DNA of 13,917 nt from an uncultured Collinsella sp. GTDB taxonomy: Bacteria > Actinomycetota > Coriobacteriia > Coriobacteriales > Coriobacteriaceae. The stretch lies in assembly GCA_905207425.1 (NCBI GenBank), contig CAJLLB010000041.1, positions 1 to 13,917 of the forward strand, written 5' to 3'. The stretch's first letter is position 1, and each line of letters opens with the position of its first letter. Both the position numbers and the translations under genes were made by a program. Shown piece by piece: positions 1 through 6,543 of this stretch. Under the pieces are notes generated by a model. That model searched no databases, had not been told where the DNA came from, and was given only the letters and a program-made list of their open reading frames with translations.

Positions 1-18
1 TCACGAGCGGGGGCTCCT
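1..18 (-). promoter_or_regulatory. Possible ribosome binding site and GTG start of a gene leaving the left edge
   Basis: On the minus strand AGGAG (18 to 14) is followed nine bases later by GTG (4 to 2), which would begin a gene almost wholly outside the window. It would be the next gene of the transporter operon, 90 bases after the permease stop. In BceAB-type loci this place is often held by a two-component system, but nothing of the product is visible, so this is only a likely start site. Confidence 0.3.
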
Positions 19-93
19 GTCGTTTCCGTGCCCCTGGATTGGGTCATAGTGTCTGACTTATGCTCAACCTGCGATTGTTTTGCTTTAGGTCGC

Positions 94-2316
94 TTATTCG
101 CTGTAACGGATGGCGATAGCAGCTTGTACCATGCCGGCGCTCATGAGGTAGGTCACCAGGAAGTAGCCACCGTAGGCTGCCAGGAAGATCGCACAGGTGA
201 GGCCCACGGTGCCGCCGATGCTCATATTTCCGAAAATGCTCACCAGCTCGATGATCACCTTAAGTGCCACAAAGGAGTGCGCCAGGCCCACTGCCAGCGG
301 GAACAGGAAGAATACCGCTTGTTGCGCCATCACCGAATGGCAAATCTGGCGGTCCTCACAGCCGATCTGTGCCAGCACACGATAGCTGCGGCTGCCGTCG
401 GCCACGTTGGAGAGTTGCTGGATCGACAGAATCGCCGCGCATGCAACGACCAATACAAAGCCGATGTAGATGGCTAGGTAGCTAATAAGACCGTTCATTT
501 GCGCTGCTTGTGTGTACATCTCGGAGCGTGTGATAAAGATTCCCCACGACCCTGGCTCTTTGCCGTCAACGAGCAGATTGTCGAGCAGAGTGTATTTAAT
601 GCTCTCGTCTGCCTTGGTCGTATCCATCCCCTGTTTGTAGTTAACGAGCAGGCTACTGGAATACGGCTGCAGATTAAGTTGGGACAACAGCTCATCGGCA
701 ACGACGACGGTACCCGGATTACTGCCCATCGCCGAGTTGGCGATGGCCGCCGTATCTTCGTCCGACTTATCGGTTGCGGGCTTGAGTGTATGCCCGCCCA
801 AGGTAAGGGCATGGCCGCCAGCCATATACTTGGTGTACAGGTCGACCAGCTCGCCGCCCATATCACACGTAAGCAAGTACTGGTCGCGGCCAATGCTCAC
901 CGGCTCCTCGCCCATCATCTGACGCAGTTTGTTGTACTGGCTCGCCGGCGTCACAAACAGACCCATCGCATCGGCATTGCTACCCCCGAACGCCTTGGGA
1001 AGCTTTTCGCCCATGGTCTTGCACATCTCACTTGGGGTCACCGAAGGATTCGAGCCGCCAACCGGGTAACTCAGATACGAATCGATCTGTACATGCTCGC
1101 CGGCAACATCGGCGATATTGACCTTCTTGCCGGTCTCGTCGTTGTTGTCCGCCGACTTGCCCTTACGATCGCCGTGCCATGGATCGCCGTGCCATGCGGA
1201 GTACAAATCGACCGTACTATCGGCCAGCACCATTCGATCGGCTTCAGACGGATTGAAAGACTCTTTGTAGAAGTCGAGCGTATCGGGCGTGTAATAGACA
1301 TACGTCTGAGACACATCAACAGGGTTATAGCGCTCCAGGTTTTCGTTCATCACGTTGGCAATCGACATACCGCACGTCACCGAGGTGATGGCCAAAAACA
1401 GGAGCATCGCGATGACGCCCATCGAAAAGCACACCGTGTTGACCTTGGCCGCAAGCTGGCGCACGGTAAACATGTTGAGGCCGCGCCAATACACGCCGCG
1501 CAGGCTCTGCAGCAGCTTGATAAGCATGCCCGAGAGTCCCCAGAACAGGGCAAAGGTGCCCACGGTAACCATAGCGGTCGTAATACCAAACTGGGTCATG
1601 GCCTCTTGCAGCTTGCTGTCCGTCGCGGTTAGCGGGAACCCATCACGTAGCAGACGGTAATAGGCCACGCCCACAAGCGCCACGCCCACGGCAAAGATGG
1701 CAATCGCGATCCAGGGGTTGCGTGTCTTGATGCTCTCGTTGCGACGCTCGGCACCCATAAGCTCGATTAGTTTGGTACGACGCACGGCGCGAAGGTTCAG
1801 CAGTAGCGTGAGCACAAACATTACGAGCATGCAGGCAAGGGTCAGGCTGAACGCATGCACCGAGAAAAAGAAGTGGAAATTGGCGATCTGTGTCTTAAAG
1901 AGCGAGGCCGTAAAGAACGTCATGAGCTGGGAGAGTCCCACGCCCAGCACAATGCCGGCGACAAAGGCGCCGACCGAGACGATCACCGTCTCGAGCGCCA
2001 TGATCGTGGCGACGCGTCCGCGCCCCATGCCGAGCACCTGGTACAGGCCAAACTCCTTCTTGCGGCGTTTCATGATGAAGTTATTGGCGTACACCATCAA
2101 AAAGGCCATGACACCGGCCAAAAAGTACGTCAGGTCGCCGAGTATGCTGCCCATAACCTGCGCCAAGCCCTCTTCATCGATTCCGGCGATGTCGACCTGC
2201 ATCGAGATGGTGTTAAAGGCATAGAAGACCGTGACGCCCAGGGTGAGCGTCAAAAGGTAGACGAGGTAGTCGCGGCCGGCACGGCGGACGTTGCCCCAAG
2301 CGAGTTTACAGAGCAT
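94..2316 (-). CDS. BceB/FtsX-type ABC transporter permease
   Basis: Integral membrane permease of a peptide-antibiotic type (BceAB-like) ABC transporter, 740 residues from the ATG at 2316. Hydrophobic segments fit ten helices: about 17-36, 62-80, 108-132, 156-176, 202-220, 247-266, 297-318, then a roughly 290-residue hydrophilic external domain, and three final helices at about 610-633, 667-692 and 703-726. Helix 2 is followed by the basic stretch KRRKKEFGLYQVLGMG, typical of FtsX-fold permeases. This helix layout with the large loop between helices 7 and 8 is the BceB pattern, in which the loop senses cell-wall-active peptides and signals to a histidine kinase. ATG 2316 is preferred to the in-frame GTG at 2328 because GGTGAGG sits six bases upstream of it; the gene then overlaps the ATPase gene by 11 bases, suggesting translational coupling. 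The substrate is unknown. Confidence 0.88.
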   Translation of the reverse strand: MLCKLAWGNVRRAGRDYLVYLLTLTLGVTVFYAFNTISMQVDIAGIDEEGLAQVMGSILGDLTYFLAGVMAFLMVYANNFIMKRRKKEFGLYQVLGMGRGRVATIMALETVIVSVGAFVAGIVLGVGLSQLMTFFTASLFKTQIANFHFFFSVHAFSLTLACMLVMFVLTLLLNLRAVRRTKLIELMGAERRNESIKTRNPWIAIAIFAVGVALVGVAYYRLLRDGFPLTATDSKLQEAMTQFGITTAMVTVGTFALFWGLSGMLIKLLQSLRGVYWRGLNMFTVRQLAAKVNTVCFSMGVIAMLLFLAITSVTCGMSIANVMNENLERYNPVDVSQTYVYYTPDTLDFYKESFNPSEADRMVLADSTVDLYSAWHGDPWHGDRKGKSADNNDETGKKVNIADVAGEHVQIDSYLSYPVGGSNPSVTPSEMCKTMGEKLPKAFGGSNADAMGLFVTPASQYNKLRQMMGEEPVSIGRDQYLLTCDMGGELVDLYTKYMAGGHALTLGGHTLKPATDKSDEDTAAIANSAMGSNPGTVVVADELLSQLNLQPYSSSLLVNYKQGMDTTKADESIKYTLLDNLLVDGKEPGSWGIFITRSEMYTQAAQMNGLISYLAIYIGFVLVVACAAILSIQQLSNVADGSRSYRVLAQIGCEDRQICHSVMAQQAVFFLFPLAVGLAHSFVALKVIIELVSIFGNMSIGGTVGLTCAIFLAAYGGYFLVTYLMSAGMVQAAIAIRYSE
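1167..1196. repeat. 15-base perfect tandem duplication inside the permease gene
   Basis: GATCGCCGTGCCATG occurs twice head to tail (1167-1181 and 1182-1196). On the coding strand it gives the in-frame repeat WHGD-P-WHGD at about residues 375-383, inside the predicted external sensing domain. A 15-base unit keeps the frame whatever the copy number. Confidence 0.85.
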
Positions 2317-3091
2317 CGGAGCCCTCACCGCCCATCATGGCAACGACCTCCATAATGCGGTCGAAGAATTCTCGGCGGTCGGTGTCGCCGCGGCGCAGCT
2401 CGGTGAAGATCTTGCCGTCGCGAATAAACAGCACACGGCTCGTGTAGCTGGCGGCAAAGCTGTCGTGCGTGACCATGAGCACGGTGGCGCGTAGGCGGCG
2501 GTTAAGGGCCTCCAGGCTCTCGAGCAGCAGACGAGCGCTTTTAGAATCGAGGGCGCCGGTGGGCTCGTCGGCCATGATCATGGTGGGGTCGGTGACGAGC
2601 GCGCGAGCCGCGGCAACGCGCTGCTGCTGACCGCCGGACATCTGGTAGGGATACTTGTCGAGCACCTGACTGATGGACAGGCGCGCTGCCACATCCTGCA
2701 CGCGGGTCGAGATCTCTGCCGAGTTTGTGCGGGCGATGGTGAGCGGCAGGGCGATGTTCTCGCGTGCCGTGAGCGTATCGAGCAGGTTGGAGTCCTGGAA
2801 GATAAAGCCGAGCTCCTCGCGGCGGAACTGCGAAAGCTTAGCCTGCTTCATGCGCGTCACGTCCTGCCCGTTGATGCGGATCGTGCCGCTCGTGGCGCTA
2901 TCGATGGTCGAAACGCAGTTGAGCAACGTCGACTTGCCCGAGCCCGAAGCGCCCATGATGCCCACGAATTCGCCGCGGTTGACCGTAAAGTTGACATCGT
3001 TGAGCGCGCGGGTCACGTTGCCTAGCGCTCCGTATACCTTTTCGAGATGCGCGACCTCCAGTACCGGGGTCGCCATGTGCGTGGTTTGCAT
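2306..3091 (-). CDS. BceA/LolD-type ABC transporter ATP-binding protein
   Basis: Cytoplasmic ATPase of 261 residues that powers the permease encoded just downstream. It has every ABC ATPase motif: Walker A GASGSGKST at 47-55, Q-loop glutamine at 99 (FIFQD), signature MSGGQQQR at 151-158, Walker B MIMADEP at 171-177 with the catalytic glutamate at 176, D-loop GALD at 179-182, and H-loop histidine at 209 (VTHD). The sequence around these motifs is of the MacB/LolD/BceA class. The ATG at 3091 is supported by GAAAGGA seven bases upstream; a second ATG (codon 6) is possible but has no better site. The short tail after residue 240 is not part of the nucleotide-binding fold. It overlaps the permease gene by 11 bases, so the two are one operon. 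Confidence 0.93.
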   Translation of the reverse strand: MQTTHMATPVLEVAHLEKVYGALGNVTRALNDVNFTVNRGEFVGIMGASGSGKSTLLNCVSTIDSATSGTIRINGQDVTRMKQAKLSQFRREELGFIFQDSNLLDTLTARENIALPLTIARTNSAEISTRVQDVAARLSISQVLDKYPYQMSGGQQQRVAAARALVTDPTMIMADEPTGALDSKSARLLLESLEALNRRLRATVLMVTHDSFAASYTSRVLFIRDGKIFTELRRGDTDRREFFDRIMEVVAMMGGEGSDAL

Positions 3092-3239
3092 ACCGAGTCC
3101 TTTCTTGCAATTAGTCTACGGCATCTATAGTCGCAAGAAGACGAGTCGGCTACCATCGATATGGCTTACGCTTGCCTTACCGTTGTGTAAGGTAGGGGTA
3201 GCCGCCCTGCCACGTGTTGATATTGAGAGAGGACTCCTG
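3092..3239. promoter_or_regulatory. Divergent intergenic region with an imperfect 10-base-pair hairpin
   Basis: This 148-base spacer must hold the start signals for the transporter operon (minus) and the Nudix-Vsr gene (plus). CCTTAC at 3175-3180 is the exact inverse of GTAAGG at 3187-3192 across a 6-base loop. With G-T wobbles the stem extends to 3171-3196. No T-run follows it, so an operator or leader hairpin is likelier than a terminator. AGAGAGGA at 3226-3233 is the ribosome binding site of the plus-strand gene. A weak minus-strand -10 (TATAGA, complement of 3124-3129) is the only promoter-like hexamer noted; no convincing -35 was found. Confidence 0.4.
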
Positions 3240-4214
3240 TTGAAGACTGTTCATGTTGCCGCTGGGATCATTCGCAAGGAAAGATCCGACGAGCTACTGG
3301 CCGTGCAGCGCGGCTATGGCGACATGCAGGGACTTTGGGAGTTCCCCGGTGGCAAGCTCATGCGCGGCGAGACGCCCGAAGACGCCGTGCGCCGCGAGCT
3401 CATGGAAGAGCTGCAGGTAAAAGTCACCAACCTGCGCGATTTCTACACCGTTGAGTACGACTACCCCGATTTCCATCTCTCGATGGAGTGTTACTACTGC
3501 TCGCTCGCCGATGAATCCGATGAACCCCAGAAGCACGACCGCCAGCTCGATATCCGCTGGATTCCGCGCACCTCGCTTGCCACGGTTGAGTGGATGCCCG
3601 CCGACAAGGGGCTCATTGATGCCCTGATTGAGCTGAAGGAAGACCGGCTCGAGGCAAGCTCCGCCGATGACGCCGCGCCCAACACAGCCGCCAAGCCCAA
3701 GCGCGCACCTAAGCGCCGCAGCAAAAAACGTCCCAAGCCCGGTCTGCTCGACGACATCGATACCTCGGACCTCTCCGCTGACGAGCGCGAACTGGTCCGC
3801 CGGCGCGCCGCCATCAAAAAGTCTATGAAGGGCAACAAGCGTGCCAACACCAAGCCCGAGTTGCTCGTTCGCCAGCGCCTGCGCGCAGCGGGCCTTACGG
3901 GTTATCGCTTGGAATGGAAGGTTCCCGGCAAGCCCGACATCGCCTTTCCCGGGCGCAAGATCGCCATCTTCGTCAACGGTTGTTTTTGGCATCGCTGCCC
4001 CAAATGCAACCCTAGCCAGCCCAAGCGCAACGTTGAGTTTTGGGAGGCAAAGTTCCGTCGCAACGTCGAGCGCGACCGCGCTGCCGTGGCAGCACTCACT
4101 CAAATGGGCTGGACGCCTATAACCATCTGGGAATGCGAACTCAAAAAGGACCGCATCGACGCCACGATGGAAAAGGTCATCGAACAAGTACGCGCCGCCG
4201 CACCGCAGCGCTAG
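3240..4214 (+). CDS. Nudix hydrolase (MutT/NudG-like) fused to a Vsr-type mismatch endonuclease
   Basis: One 324-residue protein with two DNA-maintenance domains. The N-terminal Nudix domain (about 2-134) carries the Nudix box G38-x5-E44-x7-R52-E53-L54-x-E56-E57, with Q59 where glycine is usual; the surrounding GLWEFPGGK matches the MutT/NudG group, which hydrolyses damaged or modified nucleoside triphosphates. A lysine-, arginine-, proline- and alanine-rich linker (about 135-182) follows. The C-terminal domain (about 185-317) is Vsr-like: TKPELLVR (204-211), VPGKPDIAF with D233 matching E. coli D51, FVNGCFWH with H251 matching H69, NVEFWEAK, NVERDR and WECEL. C248, C253 or C256, and C299 fit the structural zinc site. 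N246 replaces E. coli H64. The start is TTG at 3240, six bases after AGAGAGGA; ORF upstream of it is the shadow of the ATPase gene. No cytosine methyltransferase gene is adjacent. Confidence 0.9.
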   Translation: MKTVHVAAGIIRKERSDELLAVQRGYGDMQGLWEFPGGKLMRGETPEDAVRRELMEELQVKVTNLRDFYTVEYDYPDFHLSMECYYCSLADESDEPQKHDRQLDIRWIPRTSLATVEWMPADKGLIDALIELKEDRLEASSADDAAPNTAAKPKRAPKRRSKKRPKPGLLDDIDTSDLSADERELVRRRAAIKKSMKGNKRANTKPELLVRQRLRAAGLTGYRLEWKVPGKPDIAFPGRKIAIFVNGCFWHRCPKCNPSQPKRNVEFWEAKFRRNVERDRAAVAALTQMGWTPITIWECELKKDRIDATMEKVIEQVRAAAPQR

Positions 4215-4468
4215 GAACGAGCCGTCCACACGCCCCACACAGGCAAGCCACATCCGCGCCACAAACCTTAGAAAGCCCTTAAGCTCAAAACCTTTCAAGA
4301 GTGTTACTCAATAGCTTTGACCTGCGGTTTCATCGTAACGCCAAACCAGGTTAAGCCTTTCTTTAGCGCTTCTTTGCAGCAGCCGCGGCATAATACTGCC
4401 AACGCACGGGACCTAGCAGCATACCCCGAGCGCAATCTTTTGGTGGACATCGAGGAGGCCGCATAAGC
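4215..4468. other. Gene-poor spacer after the Nudix-Vsr gene
   Basis: No convincing gene lies here. One weak hairpin pairs CCT-GGTTT (4321-4330) with AAACCAGG (4343-4350), followed by a broken T-rich run (TTAAGCCTTTCTTTAG); it could be a poor terminator for the Nudix-Vsr gene. TAATAC at 4391-4396 resembles a -10 box without a clear -35. A short open frame ends at TAA 4464-4466, two bases before the next ATG, with codons reading ERNLLVDIEEAA at its end. It has no good start and may be non-coding or a gene remnant. Confidence 0.35.
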
Positions 4469-4678
4469 ATGCATTCTTCCAATGACGCAGCACAGCAGCC
4501 ATCCCTAAAACATGCAAACCTTTTCTCCTTCCCCCCGACACAGAGAAACGGTCTCCTCGACTCCCCCACCACAAAAACCAAGCGCTCAGCCGATCAGAGC
4601 CTCAACTTACGAGCATCCTTCGAAAAGCTCCAAGCATCCCTAGACAAGGCGTTCCCCGAACAGGCAAGAGCAATCTAA
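4469..4678 (+). CDS. Doubtful small hypothetical protein, 69 residues
   Basis: I do not recognise this product. The frame opens at ATG 4469, ten bases after a strong GAGGAGG (4452-4458), and ends 25 bases before the AraC-type regulator gene. The predicted protein is hydrophilic, rich in serine, lysine, proline and glutamine in its first two thirds, and could form one amphipathic helix at its end (residues about 46-66). No signal peptide, membrane segment or known motif is visible. Base composition is A- and C-rich compared with the neighbouring genes, which weakens the case for a conserved gene. It could be a leader-type peptide for the regulator, a decayed gene, or chance. Confidence 0.3.
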   Translation: MHSSNDAAQQPSLKHANLFSFPPTQRNGLLDSPTTKTKRSADQSLNLRASFEKLQASLDKAFPEQARAI

Positions 4679-4691
4679 GCCCATCGCGCTT

Positions 4692-4697
4692 TATACT
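4692..4697 (+). promoter_or_regulatory. -10 box TATACT placed for a leaderless AraC-type mRNA
   Basis: TATACT ends six bases before the ATG at 4704, so transcription starting at the usual distance would begin at or within a base of the start codon. No ribosome binding site is visible upstream of that ATG, which agrees with leaderless translation, common in actinobacteria. No good -35 hexamer is present at 17 or 18 bases. Confidence 0.4.
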
Positions 4698-4703
4698 GAT
4701 GCC

Positions 4704-5642
4704 ATGCGAAACATGGATCACATAGAATTGCACCGCGGAGGACGCGAGGAAGCGTTTCCCGAGACCGCCGAAGACTGGCCCTATATTGCCGAACGCGCAG
4801 AATTCGCTCGCTATCCGGGCAATTCCGTCCCCTGGCACTGGCATTCCGAAGTTGAGCTTTTCTACATGGAGCAGGGAGCGATTGACTATCGAACGCGCGC
4901 GGCTCATAAACACGTGCGCTTTGAGGAAGGGTCCGCCGGCTTTATCAACGGCGGCGTTTTGCACAGCACGCTGCAATCGCCCAATTCGGCGCCAGCCATT
5001 CAAATGCTGCATATCTTTCAGCCGTCGATGCTCGGCGATCCCGCGGGACGCCTTCAAAAGCGCTATATCAATCCTTTGCTGCAATGTCGAGGCGTCGATG
5101 TGCTCAAATGGTCGCCCACCAACCCCGACGATATGTCCTTTATCGATTTGCTAAAGAGTTCCTTTAACCACGACCTTCAACGGCCGCAGAACGAGATGGC
5201 GCTTCGGAATAGCTTGTCAGGGCTCTGGATTCAGATTTACGCCAAGGCCGAACCGCTCTTTTCCTCCGACAACGCCTCTTGGATGACCAACCGCGACGTA
5301 CAGTTCAAGGCAATCCTGGACTATATCCGCGCAAACTATGCAGCCGCTATAGATGTGCCCCAGATGGCATCTGCAGCCGGCGTAAGCGAAAGAGAGTGTT
5401 ACCGCATTATCGAAGCTTGCGCAGGAACGACCCCGGCGGCATATCTGCGCGCATACCGCGTAAACCGTGCTTGCGAACTTTTGGCACACACCACGCGAAC
5501 GGTCCAGACAGTCGCGCGCCAATGCGGCTTTGCGACAGCAAGCCATCTTGGCCAGGTATTTAAAAAACAAATGGGGTGCACTCCTTCGAGCTATCGAGCA
5601 GCGAGGCAGAATCTCGATAGCACCAGGCAGAAATCCCGCTAG
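4704..5642 (+). CDS. AraC-family transcriptional regulator with N-terminal cupin domain
   Basis: DNA-binding regulator of 312 residues. The N-terminal half has a cupin-like sensing fold: PWHWHSEVELFYMEQG at about 43-58 has the usual histidine pair and glutamate, and FINGGVLHS follows at about 80-88. The C-terminal part (about 200-298) is the double helix-turn-helix of AraC/XylS proteins: IDVPQMASAAGVSERECYR (first helix-turn-helix, 216-234), TPAAYLRAYRVNRACELL (243-260), and the second at VQTVARQCGFATASHLGQVFKKQMGCTPSSYR (267-298), where the last motif is the family hallmark. Such cupin members usually sense a sugar or small metabolite. The effector is unknown. The HAD phosphatase gene follows after 56 bases with no terminator between, so the two are probably co-transcribed. 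The ATG at 4704 lacks a ribosome binding site; ATG at 4713 also lacks one. Confidence 0.9.
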   Translation: MRNMDHIELHRGGREEAFPETAEDWPYIAERAEFARYPGNSVPWHWHSEVELFYMEQGAIDYRTRAAHKHVRFEEGSAGFINGGVLHSTLQSPNSAPAIQMLHIFQPSMLGDPAGRLQKRYINPLLQCRGVDVLKWSPTNPDDMSFIDLLKSSFNHDLQRPQNEMALRNSLSGLWIQIYAKAEPLFSSDNASWMTNRDVQFKAILDYIRANYAAAIDVPQMASAAGVSERECYRIIEACAGTTPAAYLRAYRVNRACELLAHTTRTVQTVARQCGFATASHLGQVFKKQMGCTPSSYRAARQNLDSTRQKSR

Positions 5643-5698
5643 CCTTTCTTCTGTCACCGCATCAAACTTGCAGGCAAACAACAGAGAGGAGCAATCAT

Positions 5699-6322
5699 AT
5701 GAAGCACTTTGACCATATCGTATTTGACGTTGATGGGACATTGGCAGATACAGAAGAAAGCGTTCTATCATCGCTTGTCCAGATTGTCCAAGAAGAGACC
5801 GGCAAAACGCTCCCCCGACACGAGCTTGAATTTGCCCTCGGCATACCCGGCAAGGATGCCCTTGAGAAACTCGGAATCTACTCGCAGGCAACGTTGGATC
5901 GCTGGTGCCAAGTTGCCGCCAGCTTTAAAAGCACCATCAGCGTGTTTCCAGGTTTGCTTGAAGTCATCGCAACACTCGCCGATAGCGGCTGCAAACTTGG
6001 CATCGTCTCCTCACGTGCGCGCGACGAATACGCAAAAGAAATTGCACCCCTTGGTTTCGATAAATATTTTGAGCGCATCATCCTTGTCGAAGACACAACC
6101 GAACATAAACCCGCACCCGCACCCATGCTCGAATATCTCCGGCGTACGGGCGCGAATCCTGGCAACGTCGTCTACGTTGGCGACACCGTCTACGACGAAC
6201 AATGCGCAACTTCGGCAGGGGTCAGTTTTGCCAGAGCGGCATGGGGATCACACCAAGACATCCCAAACGCCACCTACAACCTCAAAACCCCCAACGACCT
6301 ACTAACCCTAACACCCAAATAA
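5699..6322 (+). CDS. HAD-superfamily phosphatase (phosphoglycolate phosphatase/phosphoglucomutase-like)
   Basis: Cytoplasmic phosphohydrolase of 207 residues. Motif I is DVDGT with the nucleophile D10 and acid/base D12; motif II is the S104/S105 pair in GIVSSR; motif III is K137 in EHKPAPAP; motif IV is GDTVYDEQ with D162 and D166. The region between motif I and motif II (about 17-90) is a helical cap of subclass I, as in Gph, PpaX and beta-phosphoglucomutase. Length is slightly short but usual for this group. The start is well supported by GAGGAG seven bases upstream. Position behind the AraC-type gene suggests a common transcript. The substrate is not predictable: HAD proteins of this group act on sugar phosphates, phosphoglycolate or pyrophosphate. 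It converges with the aldolase gene across a strong bidirectional terminator. Confidence 0.88.
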   Translation: MKHFDHIVFDVDGTLADTEESVLSSLVQIVQEETGKTLPRHELEFALGIPGKDALEKLGIYSQATLDRWCQVAASFKSTISVFPGLLEVIATLADSGCKLGIVSSRARDEYAKEIAPLGFDKYFERIILVEDTTEHKPAPAPMLEYLRRTGANPGNVVYVGDTVYDEQCATSAGVSFARAAWGSHQDIPNATYNLKTPNDLLTLTPK

Positions 6323-6385
6323 CCCCCGAGCCTAACCCTTTCAGCCCCAACACCACAAGGGCGACGACCTCGAGTAGGTCAACCT

Positions 6386-6510
6386 GGGAGGGACGAGGGC
6401 TTAGTTCCCCAATCTTTCCGCAGGGGGCAAAAAGCCTCGCCGCACGAAGTGCGCAGCGAGGCTTTTTGCATGCCCGAGGACGATTGGGGAACTAAGCCCT
6501 CGTCCCTCCC
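6386..6510. repeat. 29-base perfect inverted repeat enclosing a terminator hairpin
   Basis: Bases 6386-6414 are the exact reverse complement of 6482-6510, 29 of 29 pairs, and one mismatch outside this a further CC/GG pair fits (6383-6384 with 6512-6513). The 67-base interior holds a second, independent hairpin (6427-6469). The arms begin GGGAGGGACGAGGGC and are far longer than termination requires. They could be a palindromic intergenic repeat element or a large stable RNA structure. Whether other copies exist in the genome cannot be seen here. Confidence 0.85.
6427..6469. terminator. Bidirectional rho-independent terminator between HAD phosphatase and aldolase genes
   Basis: GCAAAAAGCCTCGC (6427-6440) pairs perfectly with GCGAGGCTTTTTGC (6456-6469). 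Inside it a second short stem, CGCAC/GTGCG, closes on a GAA loop, with a CA bulge. The run of A on the left and T on the right makes it work for both converging genes, whose ends are 104 bases (HAD) and 74 bases (aldolase) away. Confidence 0.85.
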
Positions 6511-6543
6511 CGGGATATGTAGCGAGTCGGAGTACCCTTGCTG

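Noticed and set aside
499..1632. Long plus-strand frame of 377 codons opposite the permease gene
   Set aside because: It has no family likeness and is rich in histidine, arginine and glycine, as expected from the antisense of a GC-rich gene; the permease on the other strand has clear membrane helices.
2673..3239. Upstream extension of the Nudix-Vsr frame to ATG 2673 (513 residues)
   Set aside because: The extension is antisense to the ABC ATPase gene, which has complete motifs. TTG 3240 has a good ribosome binding site and begins exactly at the Nudix domain.
3294..4298. Minus-strand frame of 334 codons opposite the Nudix-Vsr gene
   Set aside because: Antisense shadow without recognisable motifs or start signal.
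4363..4581. Minus-strand 72-codon frame before the AraC gene
   Set aside because: No ribosome binding site or recognisable motif, and cysteine- and arginine-rich composition typical of chance frames.
6371..6536. Similar flanks CGAGTAGGTCAACC and CGAGTCGGAGTACC as target-site duplications of the palindrome
   Set aside because: Only 10 of 14 bases agree and they do not abut the arms, so they are not good evidence for transposition.
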